A DNA stretch of 64,000 nt from Cycas panzhihuaensis (taxonomy: Eukaryota > Cycadophyta). The position numbers and the translations under genes are program-made. Positions 31,700 to 42,839 of the stretch are shown here, piece by piece (the first letter of the stretch is position 1; each line of letters starts with the position of its first letter). Below the pieces are notes generated by a model. The model saw only the letters and a list, made by a program, of their open reading frames with translations. It was not told the origin of the DNA and did not search any database. The stretch is from NCBI GenBank assembly GCA_023213395.1, contig CM041465.1, positions 249,433,741 to 249,497,740 on the forward strand. The letters are read 5' to 3'.

Positions 31700-34179
31700 T
31701 CCATAAAATCATTAAGGTCCTCAAAAGGATGAACTTCAACAACATCATGGGCAATGCAATAGCTCTTGAAGTAGATCATTATCCAGGTGAAAGCGATGTA
31801 GGAGTGAGATGGCAAATCAAAAGGATAAGAGGAAGTGAGTTACATTCAGCCCTATGTCTTCAAAATTAACATCCCAAAACTATGGTGAACCCTCTCTTAC
31901 GTAATCCTCCTTCACATAAGAAAGAAAGAAGGCAATGGTTGGAGTGTACGTACACCAAGTCCTTAGACCCCAACCCATTTCTTTTCATAGATTGAACAAA
32001 GCCATGCGTGGTCTAATTCCTCCCTACTAAAGAGTAGCTTGCCACCTGCGAAAGAATGTGAATGACAAGTGATTGCATCAACTTGGCCCCTACACCATTA
32101 ATCATCCACCATGAGACAACATCCAACTTGCTCCTCGCTATAGCTTTAGGATGTTAATCTCAAGACGATGACTTAGGATACAACTCACTTCTCACGAGAA
32201 AGAAGGCAATAGTTAGAATGTAGATGCACCTAATCGTCATCCTTACTTGATCCCAACCTATTTCTCTTCACAAAATGAATGAATCCGTATGTACTCTAAC
32301 TCCCCCTTGTTGAAGAGGAGCTTTCCAACAGTGAAAGAATGCAGATGACAAGTGATTACATTAGCTCGGCCCGTTCGCCATCAATCACCCATCATGAACA
32401 AGATCCAACTTGCTCCTATGTGCACATATCCAAATATAGGGCTAGTCCCATTAACAAGGTCTGCGAATTGTTTTCTAAATTCTAAGGCATCCTCTATATC
32501 TAGAAATAATTTTTTAATGGCTCCCCTAAAATTAGTGTAGAACTCATTGTCCTTGTATGGGGGCTTCTTGCTATTTATAGGCTTGATGTATGTGTTGTCA
32601 TAATACATTGAATTCAATGCAATTAGGTTGAATGTGTCCCACCTTGCATTTATTATGTTGTGAATTCCTTGCCAAAAATCTTCATGACAAGGCTCTTCAT
32701 AGAAAAAATGGCATTGGAAACCTTCATGATCATCATATCGATATCATCATAGATATCCCCCAAACAAGGCCTATCCATTTTAGTCTTCTAAACTAAAGCT
32801 ACAACCAACTCCCAAATATCTATGACGAAATGCACATCCTCCCACAATTTTCATCTAAAATTATTTGGCTCATTGATATTACCTTTTTATGAATTAGCGT
32901 GCGTTCAATCTTGCCAATTTACAAATGTCACCATATGTACCACCCCATCCTTTACATCTAACATATGCCTAAACATTATGTAATATAATGTAAACTTGAT
33001 ATTAACAACCTTCGACAACTCCAATGCCAAATATTTCCAAAAGATGGATTAGGATGCATAGTAGTTGGTGATAGATTTATGGATTTCCTTCACTTCCTCA
33101 CAACCACTTTGATCAATGCAAGTTACAAATGATCTTAATCTCCTAACATTTCTTTCAACATCAAGTTCAAGTTGTAGACAATGCAAAGAGCCCAAAAGAC
33201 ATTTTGGTACCTTCACCATACTAGCAACTTTGCAATCAAGAGTAGTGTTGGTGATGACCTAGATGATGTTATGAGCACCCACAAATTCTATTATTTCAAG
33301 AAGAATGTTTGCAATAGAATCTGCAACTTTGACCACTCTTGTGCAATCAATGGCCCTAAAGAACATGGCACCATTACGTAGCATCATAGTGATGTTCATC
33401 AATGGCCCATTTGATTAGCCAATCCAATAAACATGCCATAATTTCTACAAGAAGACCTACTTGGCTCCAACATGCCTTCCATCAAAGACATCTCCTTCTA
33501 AAATAGTGTGGTACGAATCCTCTTATATTTTGGGATCGCATAGCCCTAGGTGTCACATTGATGGCTTGTTACCATATCTTGCCAATAATGGTGAGTGAAC
33601 CACATTGAAAGGAATCCCACATGCAATGTATACAATGGGATACTCTAATGTCCGCTCCCTCCCTCCCACATGTATCCAACATTTGGGACAATAGGCCTAT
33701 TGGAGATTGTACCCTCTTTCTTGATTCATCCGCAATTCTCTCCAATTCAATTGCAATGGCTAATAAGTGCCTCATGCCATGTTTCACTTGCTTCTTTTTT
33801 GCTTTAGCTTGCATTGACTCTTCCACCTCTTTTGTGTATCTATTTATGGTGGCTAGCACAAATTGAGGGCATGTAACAACTCCTTTATTTGATTCAAAAG
33901 TAAGTAGGCCTTAACCTTAGAATATGAGCCTCAATGTAGACCTTCCCCGCATACATTGCATTTGCATGCATGGGAGCCTCCCCCTTTGAAGGAAGGAACC
34001 TTGGTGACATACCTCCTAAAAGGAGGGTGCTTGCTCCCCTTTCTTCTTCCTTAACTAGGTTTCTTCCTTGTAAGCCTCCTCCTCTAAAGGAAGAAACCTT
34101 GGTGAGATACTTCCAAAGAGAAGAATTATCAATCTCAACCTCACTGTGGCTACCACCAATAGAAGATTTTGAAGCCATT
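31700..34179 (-). pseudogene. hAT-family transposase (BED/DUF659 type) relic
   Basis: On the minus strand, ATG 34179 starts MASKSSIGGSHSEVEIDNS, then SLWKYLTKVSSFRGGG, like the BED-finger start of plant hAT proteins. At 33569-33859 are KKQVKHGMRHLLAIAIELER and CGREGADIRVSHCIHCMWDSF, the conserved R--AD--V-----GI-F region. Near 33190-33400 RNGAMFFRAIDCTRVVKVAD, then NTTLDCKVA, match the DUF659 catalytic region. Near 32381-32617 is AIKKLFLDIEDALEFRKQFA. The C-terminal dimerisation motif (STYGFIHFVKRNRLG) lies near 32260 and is tandemly duplicated toward 31920. No terminal inverted repeats were found. The frame is broken many times. Confidence 0.75.
31845..32400. repeat. Tandem duplication, about 280 bp, in the hAT 3' region
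   Basis: Two copies share GAAAGAAGGCAAT (31924 and 32201), ACCCATTTCTCTTCA-like phrases, and GATGACAAGTGATTACAT-like phrases (about 32063 and 32345). It duplicates the C-terminal dimerisation coding segment. Confidence 0.75.
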
Positions 34180-35241
34180 GTGATAAATGATTGACAATAA
34201 CAATAACGCAACTCTCTGAGTCTCTAATTACTTCCAAACAATTGCAAACACAATATAAAACAAGAGGAGAAAAGAAGAAAAGATGAATAGAGAACTATGA
34301 ATACTTGAACCCAACATAGTCATAAAAAAAACTTTGGTGCACATGTTTTTCTTACCAATTGTTTTCTAGGCCATGGTTGCATGGCTTCTTGTTTTTTGCC
34401 CACAATTTTCTAGCCAATGGTTTTGGCCCATAGATTACAATTTCAATTTCTACCCATAGTTTACCAAGTCCTTTATTTTTATTATTATTGCTTAGATTAG
34501 AAAAAATATTTTTAAAAAACTTCTGTATAAAAATTCAAAAATATTTTGAGGGGCCCACTTGCCATGTGGGCCCCACGAAATTTTGAAAAGGGGCTAGAAA
34601 TAACCGTGTATAACCAAGAATGACTGTGAGCCAACTAGAAATGGCACAAAAATGTTTTTAAGCCATTTTTGTGCTTTAAAAATGTGAAACAACATTAGAA
34701 ACCAACATTAACAATAACATAGATTTCTACCTTTGTATCTTGTCAATGATGATGATGTGGAAATTCAAGATATAGCTTTTAGTATGACCACCAACTCAAA
34801 AGCAAAATTAATTGGTTATACATTTTGCATATCAATGCAAAATTCTTGAGAAAGACAAAAAGTCAAATCTTGAGGAAGATTGTGACCCTAACAATGAAGG
34901 TGAATTGCATCTATCATTTGATTTTTTTTGCATAAACTCTCTCATAAGGCAATTCGTCATAAGGCAATTCAAATTTGGCATGGGCAACAATATGAGTTGA
35001 TTCAGAAACAAGGTTTTTTATTGCAGACAATTATATAGAAGCTTAAATTATTAACAACTACTTGCCATTCCATACGTTGCTTGAAAAGGACAAAGATGAG
35101 AGCTTTGTCTAATTCACATAGTGATCTTTTAGATGCTACCTTTGATGACGAGGACAAATCGATATTTATACTACACCAAGATATTAGGGGGTTCTTCAAC
35201 AAGTTAATGAATCTCAATTAGTGAAGAAGCCAAAATCATGC
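34180..35241. other. Unassigned sequence right of the hAT relic
   Basis: I see no clear gene. A reading near 35090-35217 (RALSNSHSDLLDATFDDEDK) is open but unrecognised. AT-rich stretches at 34460-34560 may be the non-coding end of the hAT element. Confidence 0.3.
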
Positions 35242-35741
35242 ATACCTCCTTAGTTATTTGTTTAAAACTATGAATGAAAATTGGGTAGATTAATACAAAT
35301 GGAATCCTCATAAATCATTTCTTAATTTGCAACATCTTTGAAGCAATCAATAGTCATTTTGTTTCGAGACCAATGTCTCCAAAGAAAAGTTCATTAATGC
35401 AGCTTCAAAAAGCATTCATACATATGATCATAACAATTGAAATTCATGACGCAATAGGAAAAGTCCTTCAAGCTTCACAACAATTCTAGTTGCATCCTTA
35501 GCTATTTGTTTGAAACTATGAATGAAAATTGGGCAGATTAATACAAATGGAATCCTCATAGATCATTTCCTAATTTGCCACATCTTTGAAGGGGCCAACT
35601 ATCACTTGGTTTCAAGACCAATGTCTCCAAAGGAAAGTTAGTTCAATGATGCAGCTTCAACAACACTTCACACATATTTTCATAGTGATTGAAGTTCATG
35701 ATACAATAGGAAAAGTTCTTCAAGCTTTACAACAATTCTAG
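35242..35741. repeat. Tandem duplication, about 248 bp, two copies
   Basis: Copies 35242-35489 and 35490-35741 both run from a CCTTAG[TC]TATTTGTTT phrase through GACCAATGTCTCCAAAG to ACAACAATTCTAG. They differ by scattered changes. Not coding in any frame I can follow. Confidence 0.85.
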
Positions 35742-36169
35742 CTACCTATCTAAGCACCAAAACGATGTTGCTAGCAACTAAAATGATTGAAAGATGAACC
35801 TAAATCAAGTGAGAACCAAGGTATTGATTTGAAAAGGTTGCCTAGAACTTACAACAAATTGGTGAATGGTGATCAACACCTAGCTAAGCAACTAGATCAT
35901 GGCCAAGTTTGAGATGGATAGCCAAAACACAATAAACTAGTTGCTCTGACAAGAATAATCAATGCAACGACTTTTGATCAGCCTTGAAACCTATTAATGG
36001 GATATTGCAAGGATAAGCAAACAATCAACAGAGCTCATGCTTTATTTTCCAAACTTCAAGGTATGTTTTCCTAGTCTGATTAAGACCTCAAAGGGGTGTC
36101 ATTAAAGATAGGTTTATATAGAATTCACTTAGTCCTAAAAACAAAAAGGATGAAATAAAGAACATATCG

Positions 36170-36600
36170 TGTGAACCCAAGATATGAACAAGAAGTTAGG
36201 GCAAAAATTGATCATCAACTTTTAGAAGCCAATTTCATATTTCCAATCAAAAATAATGAATAAACTAGTCCTCGAGTCATTGTTATGAATAAAAATGGCA
36301 AACTTTGATTTCCCAATTCCATTCAAGGATGAAGTTGTTGTTGTTTAGAAAGAAGTGTATTTTTTATTAATAGTTGTAGCAATTATAATCAAATCAATCC
36401 AAGACCACTTTTGCAATTGAATGGGGCACTTTTGCCTACTGAGTAATGTCACATGGTTTGTGTAACACATCAACTACATTTAAGCAAATGGTATTGAAAA
36501 CCTTCAAGGACTTTGCAGAGAAAACCATCGAAGTCTTCCTAGATGACTAGGCCTTGTACAACATAATTCATGACTGTTTAAATCATCTATAAAAAAAATA
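36170..36600 (+). pseudogene. Ty3/gypsy reverse transcriptase relic
   Basis: The translation in shifting frames shows NPRYEQEVRAKIDHQLLEAN, then FIFPIKN, RVIVMNKNGKL, SHGLCNTSTTFKQMVLKTF and IEVFLDD, followed by a stop and ALYNIIHDCLNHL. The order is that of the gypsy RT palm with the catalytic FLDD. Heavily broken. Probably the same element as the gag relic at 29400-30390. Confidence 0.7.
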
Positions 36601-36915
36601 TTAAATCATACATCTAAAAATCAAAATACATACACAAACATTATAAAACATTGAACACAAAGTAATTTCAAGTAATAAATTAGCAGGTGCAATGCACCAA
36701 CTAGATTTAAGTGAGTGGAATGCAAATCTTCAAGGACTGTGGGGAGAACCATCAAAGTCTTCCTAGACAATTAGACCATGTACAACATAATTCATGACCA
36801 TTTTGATCATCTATAAAAAAGGTATATGTTAGACTATGCATCTAAAAATCCACATATATACACATACATTTTAAAGCATCAAACCTAAAATAATTTCAAG
36901 TAATGAACATCTTTT
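36490..36915. repeat. Tandem duplication, about 226 bp, of the RT catalytic region
   Basis: CTTCAAGGACT at 36502 and 36728 begin parallel stretches, both passing TCTTCCTAGA and ACAACATAATTCATGAC and ending at AATTTCAAGTAAT. The second copy has lost the FLDD codons (GACGAT-like to GACAAT). Confidence 0.8.
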
Positions 36916-37149
36916 CCATGGTAGTAAATATATTAATTCTCAACTTTCTTTTTCTCCTTCCCCCTGCCCCCCCCCCCCCAACCTTAATAGTTAGGTAAAG
37001 TATCTAATATTTACTGAGTAGGGCTCACTTGCCTCATTTTAGAATCAATGTTCACATTGTGGGTCTTAACAAGTCAATGATGAGCCATTGAAACAATTAG
37101 TGAGTCATAAGATCATCATTAATTATGATTATAGGTGTCAAGGCAGCTA
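36916..37149. other. Poly-C tract and inverted copia-like repeat
   Basis: Twelve Cs near 36968-36979 (the full CCCCCTGCCC... tract is 36961-36979). From 37030 the sequence matches the reverse complement of 10279-10336 (TTGTGGGTC, then AAGTCAATGA, then ATTAATTATGAT). Confidence 0.6.
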
Positions 37150-37439
37150 TGTAGAATATCAAAGTGCAGACGAAACACAAATATTTATGGGTAGAATCGA
37201 TCTACCCATAAAATAATTCATTAAGCCTCTCCTCAACTTTGTACATTCCTGGTACATCTTTATATACAAGTATAATCTCGTGATTTATACATTGTAAGGA
37301 CCAACCAGTTTGTTACACACGTAACATACATGAGTGGTAACCCCCGACTAACTCATATCCCAACATAACTTGGTATTAATTTATTTCCTAACACTAAGTT
37401 ACATAATCATGCAAACATTAAATACTAACTATTCTAACA
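37150..37439 (-). repeat. Copia-2 3' LTR (290 bp)
   Basis: On the minus strand TGTTAGAATAGTTAG to TGATATTCTACA. The reading at 37440-37450 gives AAGGGGGAG just before it, a good PPT. Related to LTRs at 22068 and 24672. Confidence 0.85.
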
Positions 37440-37454
37440 CTCCCCCTTATTGTT

Positions 37455-37850
37455 TACATTGTTTACTTTGACACCTAACCCATCCCTAAACATCTAGAAT
37501 TTGTCCCAAGCCAAAGGCTTGGTAAAGATGTTAGCTAGTTGTTGTTCTGTCAACTGATAGACCAGCTTTATATGTCAATTGTGGATCAACTCTCTCATAT
37601 AGTGATGATGGACTCTATGTGTTTGGTGTGAGTGTGAAAGACTAGGTTCTTGGCCTACTACAATGTACTCTGATTACCACAATACAGAGTAGTCAAATCC
37701 TCTTAATAAAGTCTTAAATTGCAAAAAATCTGTCACAACCGAACTACTTCAAAAGATGCTACAACTGCTGCCTTGAACTCTACTTTAGTGAATGACAAAT
37801 TAACTGTGGGTTGCTTCTTACTACTCCAACTAACCACTATAGACCCATGT
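37455..37850 (-). pseudogene. Copia-2 RNase H
   Basis: Minus-strand reading: FTKVEFKAAVVASFEVVRL, then HHHYMRELIHN and QLTEQQLANIFTKPLAWDKF, the diagnostic copia RNase H end. Several stops. It continues beyond element C as RT at 49409. Confidence 0.8.
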
Positions 37851-37851
37851 T

Positions 37852-37856
37852 AAAAC
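37852..37856. repeat. Left target-site duplication of element C (AAAAC)
   Basis: Identical to 49404-49408. Confidence 0.95.
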
Positions 37857-38100
37857 TGTTGGGACATAATTTGACACATCGGGCTATGAGGAAGACCAGA
37901 AATAGGCTATGTAACCTTGGATGCGCAGGTACGAACCATACAGAGGTATGCATGAAGCAGAAAAGTGGAAAGAACGGACGTGCAGGTACGTATGGCGGTG
38001 CGTGCACGAAAGGTATGCAACACAGTATACGTACCTCTGGCAGTACGCAAGCAAACAGAGAGAGTATGCACGACAGGACTTGACAGATGGATACCTGGGA

Positions 38101-38108
38101 TGACGTCA
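38101..38108 (+). promoter_or_regulatory. TGACGTCA palindrome in the C LTR
   Basis: A perfect bZIP-type (TGA/CRE-like) palindrome 131 bp upstream of the TATA-like box. It is repeated in the 3' LTR (48809-48816) and in the B 3' LTR (11852-11859); the solo LTR of the E family has TGACATCA at 60505-60512. Confidence 0.6.
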
Positions 38109-38238
38109 GACATACGGATGGTTAGAGACAACAATTAAGAAGGTTAACTAATGGTTAACAAAAGGTACGCTTATGACTGAAAAGGTACGGTTATGACAGG
38201 GAGTCGTCACCCTTCAGCCAAAAGACACCAAGGAGGCG

Positions 38239-38245
38239 TATTTAA
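38239..38245 (+). promoter_or_regulatory. TATA-like box of the C 5' LTR (TATTTAA)
   Basis: TATTTAAGAGACTTCAC is shared by both C LTRs (48959-48965 in the other). It sits just after the conserved inverted repeat and upstream of the polyadenylation signal, so it fits an LTR promoter. Confidence 0.6.
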
Positions 38246-38686
38246 GAGACTTCACAAGGATCATTCGGCTAAAGTGAGAGCCAAGTATTCTGACACTCAA
38301 TGGTACGGAAGCCAGTACGCATGACAGTAGCCTAAAGCAGTGTATGATGTTGTGTACCGCCTGGGTATGCATGTGACAATAGCAGTGTATGTGGCTGGAA
38401 TGCACAGGGAATGCATTCCAACACCTTGTGTACAAAGACTTATTGCTTAATAAAAGAAGAGTTACGTGGAAACATTGATTCTATGTGCTTTATGAAGATT
38501 GGATGTTGAATGTGTGCTGATTATTGTATTGTTGTGTGTAAACTGTGACATGATTATGTGGAATTGTTAATGAATCCGTGTGATTTATGTGGATGAATAT
38601 GTTGACTGTATCCTAGACTAGACTACCTATGTTATCTCAACAAGTGTACCCTTCCCATAAGTGCAGTGGGAAACCAAAGTCAACAT

Positions 38687-38699
38687 TGGTTCTATTGCC
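38687..38699 (+). other. Element C primer-binding site
   Basis: TGGTTCTATTGCC one base after the LTR. It matches the element B site at 11 of 13 positions; both differences are G/C to A/T changes, so this is the same site with decay. Confidence 0.55.
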
Positions 38700-38824
38700 T
38701 ATGTCCATCGAGGAGGGACTAAGGCCAGGAGTTTCATAAGGGGGACTGATCAAAGGACAGAGGACCCTGGCTGTTGTCGTGATGGCAAGCTACAACTAAG
38801 CCTCCGACAGCCAGGGGACCTTCC

Positions 38825-40640
38825 AATGCCACCTAAGAGGCCTTCGAAGGCAGAAGAGCCACAAAAGCATACTTCACCTAAGGGGAAGGAGACAAGTAGA
38901 CAGAGAGCATTACGATGGTCAAAAGAGTCAAATTTGAGAAGGGCAAAAAGACTAAGTTCGCATAATAACGAGACTAAGGGATAGTCTATTGAAGAATCTG
39001 AGGCAAGTGGAGCCCAGACACCTCAGGAGAAAGAAGAGGGAAACAATGGCAAGCAAATGGTATTAACACCTGCCCCAATCAAGTATGATCTATTTAGCCC
39101 AGAAAGGGAAGAAAAACCAAAAGTGAATGAGGAACATAAAGATACCATAAGAAAGGAAGTTAATATACCTATGGAAGATACCCCAAAGGACCTAAGTGAC
39201 AACGAGAAGAAGGCGGGGGAAGGTCCCTCAACATATTGGGAAAATAAGTTGACAAGACAACTCTTTGAGGATTCGACAGACAAAGGGTCTGACCAATCAT
39301 ATATAATGGTTACACCATTGACAGTACAAGTACCAAGTGTGCTGGAACTTATACACCAAAGATACCATTCAAAAATCCCTTATTTGGAAGGAAGAACACT
39401 GCAATAAGCACTCCAAACACACCACCTAAAGAAAAGGGTGAAGAGGGAGAAGTAAAATCCCTTGAGGAGGAAAAAGAAGAAGAATCACCTCTGGGTGGAA
39501 CACCAGTACAGTCACCTAAGATGAACGACTACAGAGATTTTGGGAAGTTGATCTTTAATGACACCTCGGTCTGATCGAGCATGCATATTTGTTCCAAAAC
39601 TTGATCGATGTAAAGAAAATCACGGATGAAGATGAAATAAAAGCCAGTTAAACACATTGAGGGGAGTACCATTGGCATGGTACAAGGAGTTACATAAGAA
39701 AGACTCATGGGCCAAGATAAAGAAATCTTTTGAGGAAAGGTTTCAGAAATTCCGAAGCAATGAAGCAGTGGAAATTGCTTTAAGGGAAATCAAACAAAGA
39801 CCAGGAGAATCAGTATTGACCTATATCAACCGAATGAAAATCATTGCTGCCAACATGATCAATGAGACAGTGACAGATCATAACATGAAAAATTATTTTG
39901 TCAGGGACTAAATGAAAAATTGAGATCGATGATGCATGAACATCCACTGAAGTCCTTCAAGAATGCCCAGGATTTGGCATTAGATTTCGAAGCAGAAATG
40001 GATGCTCAAGCTAGAGGGCATAATCCCCTCCTGCTAAGATTACAAGAGGAGACAAGGGAAAAGAAGCAAAATCAGCATAACCGACCCTTCTGTCAGATAG
40101 GAGTCTCAGAAGAGGAATCAAAAGTAGAAGCTTTGAGAAAGGAAGTAGCAATATTAAAAATGAGAAATAATAGAGAAGAGGAAGCGACAAAGAGGAAAAA
40201 GGACCGCGAATTCAAAGTTGAAAAATGGTGTCACATTTGCAAAGAGAGTTCGCACACAACAAAAGAATGTGAAATCAATCCAAAGAATATTGCAATGCAC
40301 CAGAGAGACAAATGGTGCCACATATGCGATGTGGATACTCATATGACGAAGGATTGTTTCTACAACCCGGGAGGAAGATCATACGAAGGACGAGGTAGGG
40401 AAAGAGGAGGCAACCCACCTCGAAATGTATACATGACAAGGAATACGCAGGAATCCTCAAAGAAGAAGTAGCCAATGGGGAGATGCCTCATATGTTTGCA
40501 GTTCGGACATTGGAAATTAGAATGCCCAACGAAGCAAGAATACGAACAAAAACTGTTCGTATGCAATAACTATGGGCCTAGTGAGCACAGAACGGAAGAT
40601 TGCAAGGGGAAAGCTAAGGCTACCAATCTGATGACGATTA
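38825..40640 (+). pseudogene. Element C gag with four zinc knuckles
   Basis: ATG 38825 begins MPPKRPSKAEEP, as in element B. Next are WENKLTRQLFED, a gag core (PLAWYKELHKKDSWAKIKKS, then FEERFQKF, then RQRPGESVL-like KQRPGESVLTYINRMK), and a helical part MDAQARGHNPLLLRLQ. Knuckles follow: CHICKESSHTTKEC (about 40229), CHICDVDTHMTKDC (about 40317), CLICLQFGHWKLEC (about 40483) and a fourth, CNNYGPSEHRTEDC (about 40562), whose second Cys is Tyr. The spacing pairs them as two plus two around an Arg/Gly-rich patch. Breaks occur near 38980, 39407-39660, 39911 and 40470. Confidence 0.85.
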
Positions 40641-41480
40641 TACCAGAGAGTAAAAATGTAAAACTCCAAAAGAAACAAAAAGAGAATGTAGAAGAAGGGT
40701 ATCCAAACCCACGAACCGGGATAAATCGATTTCAACAAGCAAAGCAAGTGTTAGAAGAGTTGGACCAGACAGAGACTATGCTGCCAATGGGGAAACCCGA
40801 AACCAAGCATGTGTATGTAAGGAAAAATAGACAAAAAGAGAAAGAAAAATCTAGGAAGAACAAAAATACATTTAAGTGGTGCAAATGGAAGAATTGTTTA
40901 AAGGATTACCAGTAGAAGATATCCCAAGAATGTTGTTGTTAATGGAGAACTTGGTGAAACAATTACAATTAACAATCCCCCTATGCCAAGTGATAGATTG
41001 GATTAAAAGAGTAATATTGCATCAACAAGGAATCACCAAGAGTTTGAAAAAAGTGATGCCATCTTTCAACATGGATCCCATGGTGACAATTATAGCTTTG
41101 GGAGAAAATTTTCCGAGGGTAATCGTGAACGGAGGAGTGGCTGTGAATGTACTACCCACCTCGACATGGCGGAAGTTGAGGAGTCCGAAGTTGGAAGCAA
41201 CAACTTATTCGCTGAAACTAGCCAATGAATTGTTGGTGCGACCCGTGGGAAAACTGGCCAACATCAAAGTGGATGTGGCAGGAATTGTCGTGAAGATCGA
41301 TTTTATGATTATTGAAACGGAGAAAGGTGCAACTCCTTATCCAGCCTTATTGGAGAGACCGTGGCTATACAAAACCCAATGTCTCCAAAGTTGGAAAGAC
41401 ATAACCTTCACCTTGTCAGATGGAGAGAATGAAGTGGTATTACCAATGTTGGGGAAAAATTCCATTGAAGTGATACCTGA
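40630..41480 (+). pseudogene. Element C protease (retropepsin) region
   Basis: MTIIPESKNVK, then PMGKPETKHVYVRKNRQKEK lead in (first frame ends at 40915). The long frame from 40876 has LLMENLVKQLQLTIPLCQVI and FPRVIVNGGVAVNVLPTSTW, the retropepsin active site with Asn where element B has Asp. WRKLRSPKLEATTYSLKLAN, VAGIVVKIDFMIIE and YPALLERPWLYKTQ follow; the last is the second conserved block. The Asp-to-Asn change would disable the enzyme. Confidence 0.82.
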
Positions 41481-42060
41481 TGATGGTTCAAGTACAACCA
41501 TTGCAAGTGAAGCAACAACTTCTTCGTTCGACGAAGAAAATCTCTACCATACGACCGAAGAACCCACCAAACTGATCGATCGCCAAGAAGTAGAACCGAC
41601 TTACTTTGGAGAAATTTACAACTCTTCGAACGATGAAAACGGGATGAGATTTGTGGACTACTGGTTGCAAGACACTTATGAAGTTAACTCTCCTTCTCAT
41701 AGGTGTAACATACTATCTAAATATGTAATTGAAAACATTGATGATAATTCAAATTCTTTTGACTACATGGTAACTAACGATAACATAGTAGATAATACGG
41801 AAACTAACCTAACCCTAGACCAAAATCCCCCTAGTATACTTAGTTTATTTCATAACTCTATAACATCTAGTAGTAATTTTAACCTCCCTTCTACCTCAGG
41901 CGTGGGTCCTAAGGTAGATCACCTATCCCCTATTACAACACAGGAAGGAAGTAATATTCCTTCCTCATCCTCTTTAGAAGTATACCCACCCAAAGAACCG
42001 ATCCCTTCTAACAATTGGTGCCAACTGAGGAAATGGAGGGGAATCGTGAAAAATACTTCT
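41481..42060 (+). pseudogene. Element C spacer between protease and second gag-like module
   Basis: Continues the 40876-42111 frame. Acidic, Ser/Thr/Asn-rich, with the conserved patch ENGMRFVDYWLQDTYEVN and then SKYVIENIDDNSNSFDYM. The same patch is in element B. No known domain. Confidence 0.55.
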
Positions 42061-42099
42061 AGAGATTCGTGTCTAAGCGAGGGTAACCATCCCAAAAGA

Positions 42100-42650
42100 G
42101 AAAAACTTTGAAACCTATATTGGAGATGTTGTTAAACCTTTTTATGGAGAACAATTATATGGAACCACCCATTTAACTCATTGCATAGAATATTGGATGG
42201 AGGAAGGAAACTGGGACAAGTCAATGGCAGACAGATTTAGTACTTACCTTACGGGGAACGGCCTGGTGTTGGTACTTAGCCCACCAAGCTACCCTCTGGA
42301 ACTGGAAAGAATTACAAGATGCATTTAAATTACGATTTGACTACCCGAAACAACTAGACATTCCATTATTCTGTATAGGAAAAAGCCCTAGCAAACATAT
42401 CCAAAATTGTAAACAAGAATGGACATCTCTAAAACTACCAAACAAAACATGGCCTAACCTATTTTACCACACCTTATGACGGGTAGCAAAGGATTGGTTC
42501 TTAGGAAGAGAACAAAACTTAGATGTGACTTGGGGAAATCTTAAGAAATCTTTCATAAAAACTTTTACACATTCGTCAGAAGATAAGAATACCAACAAAG
42601 TACTTAAGGGTATTAGGAGAATGAGTATAAACCTGGAACAAGGACCTCTA
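42100..42650 (+). pseudogene. Element C second gag-like module
   Basis: Pieces in several frames match element B 17004-17642: ETYIGDVVKPFYGEQLYGTT, then HLTHCIEYW, NGHL-like breaks, and finally the intact end DVTWGNLKKSFIKTFTHSSE, then KGIRRMSINLEQ from 42519. At least three frame breaks. It lies between protease and RT, as in B. Confidence 0.7.
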
Positions 42651-42839
42651 ACACCAAATAAAGAGAAGGAAGAATCAGAAAACGAGGAAGGAGAAGAAAT
42701 CCCTAGTTATCCTAGGGAATTTACGGAAATCAATGTTGGGGAAAGGAAAATAAAGGATACCCCTGTTCATAAAACAGGAAACAAAGAGGATATTGAAACA
42801 ACCAAAATTAATGTGAGGAGTAAAGAGCAACCTAAAACA

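Larger units (their letters stand above)
37857..38685 (+). repeat. Element C 5' LTR (829 bp)
   Basis: TGTTGGGACATAATTTGACA to AAGTCAACA. Visible parts: a GTACG-rich upstream region, TGACGTCA at 38101-38108, an inverted repeat around 38188-38212 (one arm mutated), a TATTTAA box at 38239-38245 and an AATAAA signal at 38449-38454. The order suggests U3, R and U5 in the usual sense. Confidence 0.95.

Noticed and set aside
36961-36979. Poly-C tract as a functional element
   Set aside because: A simple homopolymer run with no supporting context.
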